A DNA stretch of 64,000 bases from Usnea hakonensis (Eukaryota; Ascomycota; Lecanoromycetes; Lecanorales; Parmeliaceae). A model generated the notes under the pieces. The model had not been told where the DNA came from and did not search any database. It saw only the letters and a list, made by a program, of their open reading frames with translations. The stretch covers positions 62,001 to 126,000 of the forward strand of contig BLJB01000150.1 in assembly GCA_013423325.1 (NCBI GenBank), in the 5' to 3' direction. Position 1 is the stretch's first letter, and each line of letters starts with the position of its first letter. The position numbers and the translations under genes were made by a program. This document shows positions 1 through 11,366 of this stretch, piece after piece.

Positions 1-368
1 GCTACAGCCCTTTGTGGTACAGTCGCGAGAGAAGTCGACGGAGCACGAGGTCGGAGGGCTGTCTTCAGCGTCGATGAAGCTTGGGTCATTGCGGTTAGCG
101 AGATTCAAAGGACGACAGTAGTGGAAAAGGCTCACTGAAATGGCGCGCTGAACTTTCCAGCCGTCGTTTCCCGATAGCTGTCTGCCCAACTGGCGATCGA
201 AGCCATAGAGACATCTTCGCCTAACAAGCCAGCGACGTATGTCTTTGCCGAGGAAGTCAGGTAGTTGTTGGCTATGGTTGCCACCGTTGCATGGCCGACG
301 ACGCCCCAGGCATAGGCGCAAGGGAGCGCGAAGAGAAGAGACGTCGCGATGGTGGTTGAGGAATGCAT
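1..368 (-). CDS. S1/P1-type secreted nuclease, 5' part only (runs off the window)
   Basis: Zinc-dependent single-strand nuclease/3'-nucleotidase of the S1/P1 family, expected to be secreted. Exon 1 is 136-368 and exon 2 is 1-79 and beyond; an intron at 80-135 (GTGAGC..AAG) joins ..SAPFH to FIDAEDSPP.. in frame. A signal peptide of about 20 residues precedes WGVVGHATVATIA. In this family the mature N-terminal Trp and the GHATVA His are zinc ligands, as are the WAD Asp and the HFIDAED His/Asp that are also visible here. The Cys-rich stretch SCSVDFSRDC after the intron fits the family. The C-terminal two thirds lie outside the window, so completeness and any GPI signal cannot be judged. Confidence 0.9.
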
Positions 369-1108
369 GGATGATGAGTATGTAAGAATTTTTTACCGAT
401 AGGCAAGCGAACTTGATTTGGAGTCGAGAAAGGGTACATGGAGCGAGGAAGATGCCTTCTTAAGAGGGCGTTGTGGGCAGATGCCCCTTGATTCAGGCAC
501 GCCCGATGATAGTGTATGCATGCCTCATGGGAGGTAGCCCGGACGTCATTCTTTGTCGGGACTTGGGATAGAACCCTTGGCTTGGCTCTGTCATGTGCCT
601 GGATAAGAAGCAGAGGGTGAGCGTGACGAGGATCGTCCTTTGTTCCTTGCCATCCTTCGGTCCATCCTGACACCTGATTGAATCGTGATTGGTCCTTTGG
701 TACCTTCAACAAGACATGGACTGAGAGGAAATTCTTGGCAGCTCCGAAGACAAGCTGGTTGCATAGCTCGCACGCCTCGCTGTTCGAGAAAGTCGTTGGT
801 CCAAGGTTCGGCGCGTAGGTGGCGTTGCTAATTTGGGAGGGTCTTCCGTCGGAGCGATTGGCTGCAAATGGAAGGAGCTGAACTGCCGAGGATCAGGGCG
901 CAGTTCTGATGAAATTCAAATCTTGATCTATAACAACGTAGAGATAAATTTGCTGGAAATTTTCAATTTCAATTAATTTAGATGGAATAATTACAGGAAG
1001 TCTGGGTCTAACGAGTGGCAAGCATCAATGTCATATCCAAATATATATGCATCGACAGGGTATCGTAAATATGTGCAGAACGCCGAAACGCATGCCGCTA
1101 AAATGCAA
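369..1108. other. Intergenic, nuclease promoter side
   Basis: This is the upstream region of the leftward nuclease gene and the downstream region of the leftward gene that ends at 1109. Short ORFs here have no family features or codon bias and I treat them as chance. An AT-rich patch at about 900-1080 probably belongs to the 3' flank of the next gene. No RNA gene or repeat was seen. Confidence 0.5.
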
Positions 1109-3106
1109 TCATGAAGTAACTATGGTAACAGGAGCAGGCTTCTCCGTTGTTGTGACTGTCACCGTGACTGTCACCGTAGCCTGATCGTTTGCAACCGCAA
1201 CTTTTTCGTTGACTGGAACTCCAGTCGAAGCCAACGTAGTGCTGCCACTATCAATGCTAGATGTTGATGTGGGTTGGAGGCTGACAGGTGTCGAGATTGT
1301 CTGGTGTGGTTGTAATGCTTCAGATGTAGAAGCTAAGGCTTGCGCACTGCTTTTGCTAGGCGAAGCTTGACCGTTTCCCGCTGCGGTGACAACCGCAAAC
1401 AACGCGTTTGGAACTGAGTAAACGGCTTCTGTAGTAGACGGTAGCTGCGATGTGGTCTCTGAGTTTGGAGAGTTATTCAAAGAAGAGGAGTCGTGGAATT
1501 GTTGAGCTGTACTCGTCCCAGCAAGTACCGATGGGTTGGGTGCTTCTGCTTGACTCGGCGAGGCTGATTGCGCAGATATTGAGAATCCACTTGTTGAGAC
1601 AGCGAACTGGTCAACTTGGTCGAAGCCTTGATCCCGTGAACCGCTGGCAGTCGATGCAATCACTGAAGGAGTTGTTACCACGATTTGGCTCTGGATGGTC
1701 GCTTGTGCTGAGGAAGTGGATGGCGTAGGTTGTGTAGGGTTCTGCATGCTCTCACTCTGTGTAGCCTGGCTGATATCATCCTCGGCCTGCAATAGCTGGG
1801 CTGGCTGTGAGCTGAGGGCCGTGGGGGCCGCAGTTGAAAGCGATAGACCGGCACGTACTGAAGCAGCATAGCTTGGATCGGCACATTGCACCACCACTCC
1901 AGTCGACCCCAAGGGCTTTGGAAGCGCGTAGCATGATTGGAAGCGTGGACAGCTCTTTAATACGTAGGTTTCATCGGCTTGACATTCAGCAATCTCCCCA
2001 CTTATGCATGCATATGCCTGGCTCGGGTCACTAGGATTGCAAGAGCTGCTTTCGTTCAATTTCGCGTAGACGTTGTTGAAGCCATTCGCCATCGCAATAT
2101 TTCCACCCTCAGCGGTAGGGTATTTTGCAGTTGCTGTGGGCGCGGGCGCGCTTGAATCAAGCGTGACTGGTGCGAATTCGTCTACGGTATCGCCGCCTGC
2201 ACCTAGCACTTGAATGACACCCGAAGATATGGGTACAGGTATAACGACTTGGGATAAAGTTTGACTGGTAGCGACCGAAGAAGAGGTGGGAGTGAGTGTT
2301 GTGGAAGGCGAGACAATTTGGCCAAGGGCAGCTGACGATGAGATTGGTGAAGCTCCTTCAGAAGAAGAGGATGATATCTGGTACCCAGAAATTGATGATG
2401 ACGACGTAGCCATGACTTTTGCTGTATTGAACGTGGGGCGGACGACGGACATTATCGAAGTGCTTAGGGTCGGCGTAAGTGACAATGTGGACGAGAAGGA
2501 CGGAGCAGTGGTTGACGACTGCAGGTCGTTCGTCGGGCTCCCACCAATGTTGAACAACCTCGACATGGTCTCCGCAGGCTGTACAGCGGTGGCTTCGCTT
2601 CCATCAGAAATCAGTGCTGATGTGGTGACAGGGTAGGTTCCACTCGAGACTGCCAAGGGCTGAAGCGCGGCAGTCGTAGATGAGACCGGTAAATCTGCTG
2701 ACTTTACTGACGTTGCTTGACCTTGACCCAACATGCTCACAGTGAGAGTACTTGTAGCAGATTTACTGCTTGATGGATCGCTGAGGGTGAATGGCATCGC
2801 TACACTTATTATGGAGGAGCTGGAGGCAGTACTTGAGGTTTCTGGTGTGGCTGCGATTGAAGTTATGACAGGCGTGGAAGGTATCGGTATAGGTGTCAAG
2901 GTCTGGATGTCATCAGGAATCGAAGGTGTCTCCGTATGGTTGAGGAATCGGGCGACATTTGTATGCCTTGATTCTGTCAGCGCATGGCTTGGAGCACAGC
3001 CCGAGCAATGTTACACTTACTGCATACGAGCTCCATTGTGTCGGAGAGGTCCAGCAGTCGCGATATTAGAACACACTGCCAGCAGTACTATTATTCGGTA
3101 ACGCAT
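1109..3106 (-). CDS. Ser/Thr-rich secreted protein with a CBM19-like cysteine domain
   Basis: Predicted secreted or cell-wall glycoprotein of 647 aa. Exon 1 is 3021-3106, the intron is 2967-3020 (GTAAGT..CAAG), exon 2 is 1109-2966. The first exon supplies a signal peptide (MRYRIIVLLAVCSNIATA) that the long exon lacks. Most of the protein is Ser/Thr/Pro-rich and probably heavily O-glycosylated. At about residues 320-400 there is a compact domain with spaced cysteines (SSSCNPSD.., YACISGEIAEC.., SCPRFQSCYALP.., VVQCADPS..), matching the fungal CBM19-like chitin-binding pattern of C..ACI.G..A.C....C....C.ALP....C. The tail ends in TVTVTVTVTTTEKP without a hydrophobic GPI signal. A PNALFAVV motif near the C-terminus recurs in the gene at 9613-10976. 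Chitin binding is inferred from the domain only. Confidence 0.75.
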
Positions 3107-5745
3107 AGTAGAGTGCAAAGAACGTGGAATTAGTTGAGCAGAAGTCTGTTCAACGAGCAGATAATGCAATCTGAGAGCAAAGGGCTTCCTGTTGTATCGA
3201 ACGAAAGTGGCGAATTGAGACGTGGAAATTCTAGGAAATACAGAGCTGACAGAGAAGACAAAGGAAATCTAGGAATCGCAAGGCAAAACGGAGAGGAGAC
3301 CAAAAAGAAGACGAAGATTCATTGAACATCCATAAAGACATGCGCGAGACAAGAGCCATTTAATGAGAGGCCATCAGACCACGATAAACTTGAAACACGC
3401 AGGCAAATAATGAATAGCGTGTAGTATATGGTCGAGACCGTCTCAGCAATGAAAGTGTTTGACTTAACGGCTGCTGTGACGTGGACAAGAATGGCATGGC
3501 TATCTATATGTCGAGCGAGCTCGATTTAGGGATTCCGAGTTTCGAATGTGGATGTAAGAATTTTGTCCGTTGACAGGTGATTGATTCTCAGAGCAGGCTG
3601 GGCGGCTGCTGTTTGAGGTTGAGGCTGGCTAGGACGCGTTTCATTGATGTGATTGGCTGAGCCTCAGAGGTACCTCTGTACCCGGAATAGCTTCATTTCC
3701 CTACGCACCATAAGTAGATCATGGGCGGATACTCCCGACGAGTATCTATTCACGGTGGACGAGAGCGTCAAAAGGTATTTTGGATGGATGAAGAACTTTC
3801 CCCTAAATAAAGTAAAGTATATCGTCGGCCGCGGGGTTTGTTTCGCTAACGGAAAATCCTCGGAGCGTGTGTACAGTACGTACTCCTGTGCTCCTCTAGC
3901 GCAGAACGTTGTCGAGAATCAATGGCGTTGGATATATAGAGCTAGTACAACCAGAGCTTGCCTTCGAAGTCAACATCCTCCTCCGTCTATGTCAGCAGCC
4001 CATCGGCATACTCCTACACCCTTCTCTGTGGTTGAAGAAATTGTTAGCGACCATGGACCATCCATCTCGAGCTTCTCCATGGCGTCTAGACCCTTTTGGA
4101 ACACGGTCTTCTTCAATGATCATGGAGGAGGGGCAAGAGGTGTCACGATGTGGATTGGAGAGACGGGAGTACATGCCTCGGTCCTCATTAAACTACCATG
4201 TCGCCACACCATCCAAGTCCAAAGGGGGCACTCTTGCTTTGATCATTTTTTCTTTATTCATGGCACTTTAATACGCAATACCAGCTTTTCCGGAACACAC
4301 GTAATCATATTTGCAAGAATCATCCCGCCTTCTCTAGGCAGTCTATTTTCTACGTTCCCTGAGCTGTGGTGCCCTGGTGCCCTAGTGTCTGCCCTGGAGT
4401 CTTGAAATCTCGCCGAGTGAGGAAAGGCAGCGGACTTGCAATCTCTGAATGGAGGTTCAATGAAATGAGCAAAGACATGAGTTTCCGACTGATCGAGCTA
4501 CGCAAACAGTCCACGCTACGTTTTTGCGATGCTAGTCTACATCAATTTTGACGTGAAGTCCCTTTTTTTTGAGAGAGATCGATTGCTGTTCTGCGAACTA
4601 CCTATCGCTCATTTGACATCAAGAAGATGGCAAGCCTTCTTGGACCTGATGCTGTCTGCTCCGACTACAATCGCGTGTGGTAACGTCAGACGGGAAGGGT
4701 GGCAGGTGAACAATTTTGGGAGAGGATCTAGAGGACAACGACAACGGGTCACTCATTGGGACCAGCGCTCCTGTACAGCCAAACTTCATTTGCCAGACAG
4801 AGTTGGTTTAGGTGCGGAGACATTCTCAAAGGATCACGGACATCGCTTCACCTTTGAAAGGCTCAAAATTTTCGGCCAATCAGCCTCAGCAGGATGCCAT
4901 ACTTTCATAATTGCTATCTACAATGGCGTTAAGAGATCATCATGGCAGAGGGTGATTAAAAGTACCTACTTTACCTAAGATCTGTTACAGGGCGGAAAAC
5001 TCAGCGACTGGAGTGGCTATGTGTTCTGTGGTGGATGCCAGATGAAAATAGATCATGGCGATTTTCTCGTTCTTCTATGTCATGGTGAGCACTCGTACCC
5101 ACCTTATGAGTACCATATGTCGTAACCCTGGGGCTGAAGCTAGTTTAGACCTCGGCTAGGACTGATTGGATGCTCCGATTTGACGGTCGCTTAACAATGT
5201 GCCGGAGGGCCGCTATGGGAAAGAGATCATCACGCTCCCGTCCTTGGTCATGGCATTGGCTGTTAAATCGCGGATTCTTCGCACTTCGATACCCCATACG
5301 TCTTAAAGAACCCCGCTTAAGCGAGAAACGTTTGCCATGATTGGATCTCATGATCCGCTCTAGAAGAAAATTTGACCGGAAGAGGCAACTGCATTGAATC
5401 TTGCCGAGTTGGAGGAAGAACAAGCCCAGAGAACCCCCCACGTGGTGAGAATTCCAGGTGAGAACGTCAATGTTGTTGAATCGTCGTACCGTTGTGACGG
5501 TTCAAGACCGGAGGAAAGGGCTGCGCTGCCGATACGCCTCAAAGCTTGCGCAGGAGGTTGCATCTGCATGCTGCTCGTTAACCATTTGGTCGAAACGCGC
5601 CACATCTGATGAATCCTGGCAATGTCTATTTGCATCAAGTCAATGTCTCCTCTCGAAGCTGTAAATATAAAATCCGTCTCTTTACCGCCTTTCTCGTTCA
5701 AGTACACCATATAGTCTGCACAGTCTATACACATCTCTATTCAAG
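3107..5745. other. Long intergenic region without a convincing gene
   Basis: This 2.6-kb stretch has ORFs of 250 aa (3653-4405, +) and 149 aa (4529-4978, +), but neither has a recognisable domain, signal peptide or intron pattern, and the composition is not clearly coding. The part at about 5640-5745 is CT-rich with CATCTC blocks just before the lysophospholipase start, typical of a fungal promoter or leader. Confidence 0.4.
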
Positions 5746-7408
5746 ATGCATCTCCTATCTCCTCTCGTTCTCGCCTTTGCCATATCTCCCCCGGTACTCG
5801 CAGCGCTGTCTGGATACGCTCCAGTTCCAGCATCTTGTCCCAGCACCCCACTAGTCCGCACCGCAACAGGCATCTCCGCCTCGGAATCCTCATACATCTC
5901 ATCCCGCGCTCCCATCGCCTCTGCCGCTCTTGGCGCCTGGCTCCAGAAAGTCAACTCGGCATTCAGCACCGCCAATCTCCCCGCAGTAGCCCTCACCACC
6001 AGTGGGGGCGGACTGCGTTCTCTCCTCACAGGCGCCGGCGTCATCCAAGCGTTGGATGCGCGAGATAGCAATGTCGGCACAAGCGGCCTGTACCAGGGGC
6101 TTACCTACCAGGCCGGTCTGTCAGGGGGAGGCTGGCTTCTGTCATCCTTCGCCGGCAACAACTATCCCACGATATCGAACCTAGAAAGCACACTCTGGAC
6201 GACTGCATTTGCCGAAAGTCTTCTCATACCGGCGAATCTCGGGGTCGGAGGCGCTTACGCTCAGGTTACCGCCGACGTCGTCGCCAAGAACGCAGCCGGC
6301 TACCCGCCTACCATCGTCGATGTGTACGGCAGACTTCTAGCGTATCAGCTTCTCAAGGGCCCCGACGGCGGTGTCGCCACTGAACTGTCATCCATCACCG
6401 GCTTCTCCAATTTCACCAGCCACAACGTGCCATTCCCCATCATCACGAGCCTGAACGTCGAAACCGGCACTGGGGTCTGCCTCCCTCCCAATAACACCGC
6501 CATCTACGAATTCTCGCCGTACGAATTCGGGAGTTTCGATTCCGGCGTCAATGCATTCACGCAGACCAAGTATCTCGGGACCGCGCTCTCAAACGGCGCA
6601 CCCACCAAGACAACATGCGAAACCAATTACGACAACCTGGGTAATCTTTCCCCTTTTCGTCCTCAGTGAAGATAACCGGGCAGCTAACGTGCCCCCAGGT
6701 TACATCCTCGGCACCTCCTCTGATGTCTTCGACGAATTGTGCACCACATTCCCCTCCATCGCCAAAGTCCCCGGCATCCTAGCCAACATATCCGCCATCG
6801 TAGCGCAAACCCACGCCCTAACATTCATGGACGAATACGCCACCTACCCCAACCCGTTCTACAAGTATCCCCACTCCACCCTCGTCCAAGCACAAACGGA
6901 ACTCACCCTCGTCGACGGCGGCGAATCCCACCAAAACAACCCCCTCTTCCCCCTCCTCGAACCCGCCCGCAGCGTCGGCGTCATCCTAGTGAACGACAAT
7001 TCCGCCGACACGAGCGGCAATTTCCCCGACGGCAGCGAAATCTACCAGACCTACATGCAAGCCCAACTCGCGGGCCTGACCAAGATGCCCATCATACCGC
7101 CCTCGGCGACATTTCTCAGTCAAGGCTTGAACCAGCGGCCCACGTTCTTCGGATGCAATGACACGAGCAAGATCACAATTGTCTATTTGCCGAATTATAA
7201 TTATACTTTTCCCAGCGGTGAGAGTACGGCAAAGCTCGAGTATCTGCCTTCGGAGACGAGCGGGATGATTGCGAACGGGGGCCAGGTGGCGACGGAGGGT
7301 GGGAGCGCGACGTTCCCGACGTGTTTGGCTTGCGCGATTGCGAAGAAGACGGGGGATGTATTGCCGGCTGCTTGCACGAGCTGTTTCAGTACTTTTTGCT
7401 ATAATTGA
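5746..7408 (+). CDS. Secreted lysophospholipase (phospholipase B family)
   Basis: Hydrolyses acyl chains of (lyso)phospholipids; fungal phospholipase B family (EC 3.1.1.5), extracellular or periplasmic. Exons 5746-6640 and 6699-7408; the intron at 6641-6698 restores NLGYILGTSS. Product 534 aa. A signal peptide (MHLLSPLVLAFAISPPVLA) precedes the domain. The oxyanion stretch SGGGLRSLLTG comes first, then the nucleophile motif GLSGGGW with Ser at about residue 126, and the catalytic Asp in LVDGGESHQNN at about residue 371: the Ser-Asp dyad of this family. The C-terminal cysteine cluster CLACA..CTSCFSTFCYN is typical. There is no hydrophobic GPI-attachment tail, so a freely secreted enzyme is likely. 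Slightly shorter than the roughly 600-aa relatives but apparently complete. Confidence 0.95.
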
Positions 7409-7950
7409 TATGGGGTCGGGTAGGTACTGCTTGGAGTAGGAAGCAAGTACATATATCATCACTGTGAGGCTGTCTCTGTATCTAGTCCTCAAGATCATGT
7501 CATACAACAGAAATTCACATGCCTTGTGACCGACGAGATGCTGCTCCAAGGATTGACAAGATACAATTCGAGGCCCACTGCAACGTAGCTAATGCTATGC
7601 ACTTTGCCTTCCTCGAAGTACTAAACGCAGTGGCAGTAGCAGTCAAAACCTTGATTCAGTCACACGGAGTCAAGGCAAGACAAGGCAGGGTTCGCATGAC
7701 GCTTAGCTTAATGAAGCAGGGTAGACGTGAAGCAGAGGAGTTAGAGACCACTCAAAGACCAAACCACAATCCCAACAAGGTGTGAGCTGTTTCCTTCTGT
7801 CAAAGAAGAGCACGCCCTGTAGAAAATGATTTGAATGATTTGAATGACCTCAACACGATCATCTAATATGCTTTATTTGCACGACTCTCGCTACCGAGAG
7901 GACAATCGGCTCTTCTCCGTTAGGGAATAATTCGTCGAAGGACAGGACTC
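7409..7950. other. Convergent 3' flank between lysophospholipase and EI24-type gene
   Basis: 3' flank shared by two genes facing each other. A short ORF at 7519-7785 has no features of a real protein. No repeat or RNA gene is visible. Confidence 0.5.
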
Positions 7951-8906
7951 TCAGGATGGATCATCCGTAAAGCGTTCCCTACTTTCGTCCTCTGGTGTTG
8001 CCTCCAAAGCTCGTCTATTTCTCTCCAGCTTGGCAACCCACAATGCAGACCCTGCAGCTGTCGTGAGGAGAAATACCATGCTCAAAACAGGTACCAACTG
8101 CAGCAGCAAGGCCACAGTGCCGAACCATGTATACCTCAGCCGTCTCTTTCTTATGAATTGATTCCTCTCTTTCTTCGTGAAATCCAGCAACTGGAAGTAC
8201 CTCCAGTGTTGCAGCGGCCCTGCTCTATACCCAGTCAAGATCAGAAACATTGGCGTGCCCGCCACCGGTATCAAATTGAGGGGCAGGAAAATGATGAACT
8301 CGGCAATCTGTCGGAAGGAAAAGGGCGAGTAGACAGCAGGCATTGTTGGTTTGCCAAGCTGTTTTACAGGGTCTTTACCATCGGGATCGAGGATGCGAGA
8401 AGGCGCGATCAAGTCCGAATAGCCTTCATTAATGAGCACGGCGTCGAAGACGTCAACAAGGGTTTCGTCGACGAAGAAGGCTTCGAAGAGAAGAGCGACT
8501 ATAGCGGCTCCTTCTCCGAGGACCAGGAAAGTTGCATTAAGCCATGCCAAATGGCCGTGGAAGATTGCTAGGAAGGCGACCTAATCATAATCAGTAGGGG
8601 ATTTTTCCGGGATTGGAGACTGGCGCAGTACTTGAGGCAGATATGTCCATAGGAAAAGGTTGGTCAGTACGAAGAGCGAGAGAAGGGCGCCAGGTAGGAG
8701 ACGCGCGCGGAGGAGGGGCCATAGGAATGGGTGAGCGCAGAAATAGTAAATACCCTTTAGCTAGCGTGTTAGTATGCCATTGCAGCGAATGAAGTCCACG
8801 GATGCAGTTGTACCTTCAATGGATAGAGCCATGAGGCATTGGAAACAGCTTTAGCTGGGGCGGTGATGACCCGCAGCACGGAGCTGCGTTTTGAAGGCTG
8901 TGTCAT
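7951..8906 (-). CDS. EI24/CysZ-type membrane protein (RRT8/LDS-like)
   Basis: Polytopic membrane protein of the fungal EI24-domain group, which includes yeast Rrt8, Lds1 and Lds2 (lipid droplet and spore-wall associated). Exons 8814-8906, 8632-8754 and 7951-8580, with introns of 59 and 51 bp; 281 aa. Splicing produces the typical start: a short polar N-terminus, then LKGIYYFCAHPFLWPLLRAR, a hydrophobic segment, an amphipathic loop, and the pair of helices around FIIFLPLNLIPVAGTPMF and VALLLQLVPVLSMVFLL. The family motif N-L-I-P-V-x-G-T-P is present. The tail is charged and cytosolic-looking. The molecular role in filamentous fungi is not established. Confidence 0.85.
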
Positions 8907-9612
8907 GGTCGAGCTGAGGTCATGGTATGTGCTTCAAAAGATAGCTTTGGGTAAGTTTGACTGTGATTGTGACTGTAGTAAGAAGACATAGTAGCTGCCT
9001 GTCGGATTAAGACGGCCGGGTGCCTAAGGTAAGGAATATTCTCTGGGAGCGATTCAGACCAATTGGTGAATGCCAAGGATTCTTATCTAATCTACGGTGG
9101 CCCCAGCGGCCCAGCGGGAGGAAACCTCTCAGCTAAGATTCAACCTTGACTTTTATGGTGTAGCTCATAATAGCAATAAAGGAATTATTTATATACGGGA
9201 TCGATAATATCTACGTGGCTCTCATTCCTTGCCGCAACTCCCAATCTCTCCCCGGCTTTATTGACTCGAAGTGTACCAATCGCTTCTGGGGCAAGCAAGA
9301 TGTCCATGCCGATTTATATCTTGTTTCCCATATCAGTCTTTATGAACGCGAAGAGACGACGTAGAAGAGCTATCATAACTCTGAGGTGCAGGCAAGGAGT
9401 GCGTTTGATACCTAAAAGAGGCTTACCCGGGCGTCTGGTCAAGAGCCTGGATCACGAGACATCACAGGATAAAAAGAAATATAGTCCACCAAATCCCAGG
9501 CCTAAAGTATGCATCCCTTGCCGCCTGATGTACTCAGCTCAGATCTGCGAGTCCGCTGTCCTTGTTGCCCTATGAAAAGGCCAATCCTTAGGAAAGGTAC
9601 TCATTTGCTTCC
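8907..9612. other. Intergenic, EI24 promoter and 3' flank of the next gene
   Basis: Promoter of the leftward EI24-type gene, with CT/TC-rich and TGTGACTGTGACTG stretches at about 8950-8980 on the + strand. AT-rich from about 9160 to 9210. ORFs at 9261-9575 and 9509-9919 (+) are antisense or chance frames. Confidence 0.45.
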
Positions 9613-10976
9613 CTATGAAGCAGCTATACTAGTACTACTCGCCACAACCGCAAAGAGTGCCGACGGCAAAGAGACGAGCGTTGTGCTAGAGCCGTTGCTG
9701 CCTGATACCACAGAAAAGAGCGCTCCGGGGGAAGAAGATGCTGTGGGGCTGGGAGAGGTTACAGAAACCTGGACTTCTGAACTGGAAGTTTTGGGTGTTA
9801 TTGTGGAGCTTGGTAGAGGATTAGATGTGGAGGTGGGAGTCGGAGGTGTGGTTGTGAGGCTTAATGTAGTATTGATTGTGGAGGTAGGAGTGGTAGATGT
9901 GGTGCTGGGGCTTGCTTGAGTGTTTACTGTGGAGGTGGAAGTCGTAATAATGGTGCTGGGATTTGCTTGAGTGTTGCTCGTGGAGGTCGGAGTGGCTAGT
10001 ATGATTTTGGAGCTTGACGGAGCGCTAATTAATGTTGTGGGCGATGCTGGCTTGGTCTCCGAAGTGGCAGAGGCTACGAATTTCGACGTGGAAATACTCG
10101 ATGTGTTCCTGAAGCTTACTACAGTGCTCGAAGTGGTCAGCGAACTCGCTCTTGCATTAGTGTCAGAGGTTGAAATAGTGTATGTAGTGCTGGGGCTTGC
10201 TCGAGTATTGTTCGCAAACGTCTGAGTGGTAGATGCCACCATGGAAACGGTCGAATTGCTGAGTCTGGACGTGGAAGAGATGGGGCTTGTTTGAGAGCTC
10301 GCTGCAGGGCCTGTTGTTAGTATGAGAGTACTCGACGGGAACTCTACGACTGCCAGAGTGCTCGGGCTCGAAGTGGTCCCTGAGCTTATGCGAGTGTTGA
10401 CAATCGACGTTGACAAATTCGACGTGGTATTTGCAAAAGAGAACGTGGACAGCCTTAAGCAAGACACATCACTCAACGCCTCATAACAACTGCCATTCTG
10501 ATATATGTCCCTTGAGCTCGCCAGCGTCAGAGTACCGTTGTAGATTCCGCATTGGCGCTGACATTCGGTCGTACTTTCGTAGCTATATGGAGCCCTGCTG
10601 AAGTCGATTCTTTCGTTAGGATGTAGAGCACCTAAATTCACACAAGTTAGCATTGCATCTTTGATATCAATTTCTTCGAAGGCCCAGATTTGATGTGAAA
10701 AGCAAGGAAGGAAGCACGACATTACTTACGACTTAAGGTATAAGAGCTGAAAAAGGTATTCCAGTATGAATTTTGTTCATAGACAAGGCGATATGATGAG
10801 CTCCCTGATCCCGTACAGTTGATTGAATTCCATACCGTTATTGTCAGGTCAGTATCGACAGCGGTTTGGGGGACGTGCGATACACATGGAGTCGTGGCGG
10901 TAGTGTTGGTAGGTGCAGAGGCAGGTAAAGAGAGAGCGCCGGGAAGGAGAAGCAAAGCTGTGAGGAAAAGCTGCAT
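9613..10976 (-). CDS. Ser/Thr-rich secreted protein with cysteine head and repeats
   Basis: Predicted secreted or wall glycoprotein of 421 aa; I do not recognise a named family. Exon 1 is 10730-10976, the intron 10632-10729 (98 bp, GTAAGT..TTTAG), exon 2 is 9613-10631; the junction reads TLSR-ALHPNERIDF. A signal peptide (MQLFLTALLLLPGALSLP) is followed by a cysteine-bearing head of about 120 residues (CVSHVP, SINCTGS, ECQRQCGIYNGT, GSCYEALSDVSC). The remaining 300 residues are a Ser/Thr mucin-like stalk. It contains roughly 16-residue repeats of the type TSTxNTQASPSTTSTTP, seen as 48-bp direct repeats at about 9830-10010. It ends in SLPSALFAVVASSTSIAAS; the PxALFxVV motif occurs twice here and once in the gene at 1109-3106. 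A weak GPI signal is possible but not convincing. Confidence 0.7.
9830..10010. repeat. Imperfect 48-bp coding repeats
   Basis: On the + strand, units of about 48 bp built around GTGCTGGGGCTTGCTTGAGT and GTGGAGGTxGGAGT recur about four times with divergence. They encode the Ser/Thr stalk repeats of the leftward secreted protein. Length variation between strains would be expected. Confidence 0.6.
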
Positions 10977-11366
10977 GGTTATTTTGCTGAGATTTTTCGA
11001 TATATTTTGGTTTGATGTAAATATTGAAGGAGACGCCGGAGAACTTCCGATATTACGCTGAGGCGCAAGGTTATGACTCAGTCGTGGTTTGCAACAAGAG
11101 CTTTTCGATGGGTTTGAGGCAAGCAAGGAACATTGATTGTGCGACTGGCTTTATTGCAAGAAGGTAGTGTGATGCGAAACAACCAAGCTTTCTATAGAAG
11201 GTTGAGCAGATAAAGGAGACGTTGTTCAACTTTGATCTTCCAGACTATGAAAGCCTTTGCAAGCGTTGGAACAAAGACCAGCAAGAAAGAAATTCAAAGT
11301 ACCTTTCCTTTGTTTTTCCAGTTGTACATCCGATTAGTCATACCATCAAGCACTTTCTTCTGGGTC
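10977..11366. other. Intergenic, promoter of the secreted protein
   Basis: Upstream region of the gene starting at 10976 and 3' flank of the permease. I see no gene. ORF frames that run across it (10722-11126, -) only extend the real first exon upstream of its signal-peptide Met. Confidence 0.5.

Noticed and set aside
3653..4405. 250-aa ORF on the + strand
   Set aside because: No domain, no signal peptide, no family-like motifs, and overlapping ORFs on the other strand; composition does not look coding.
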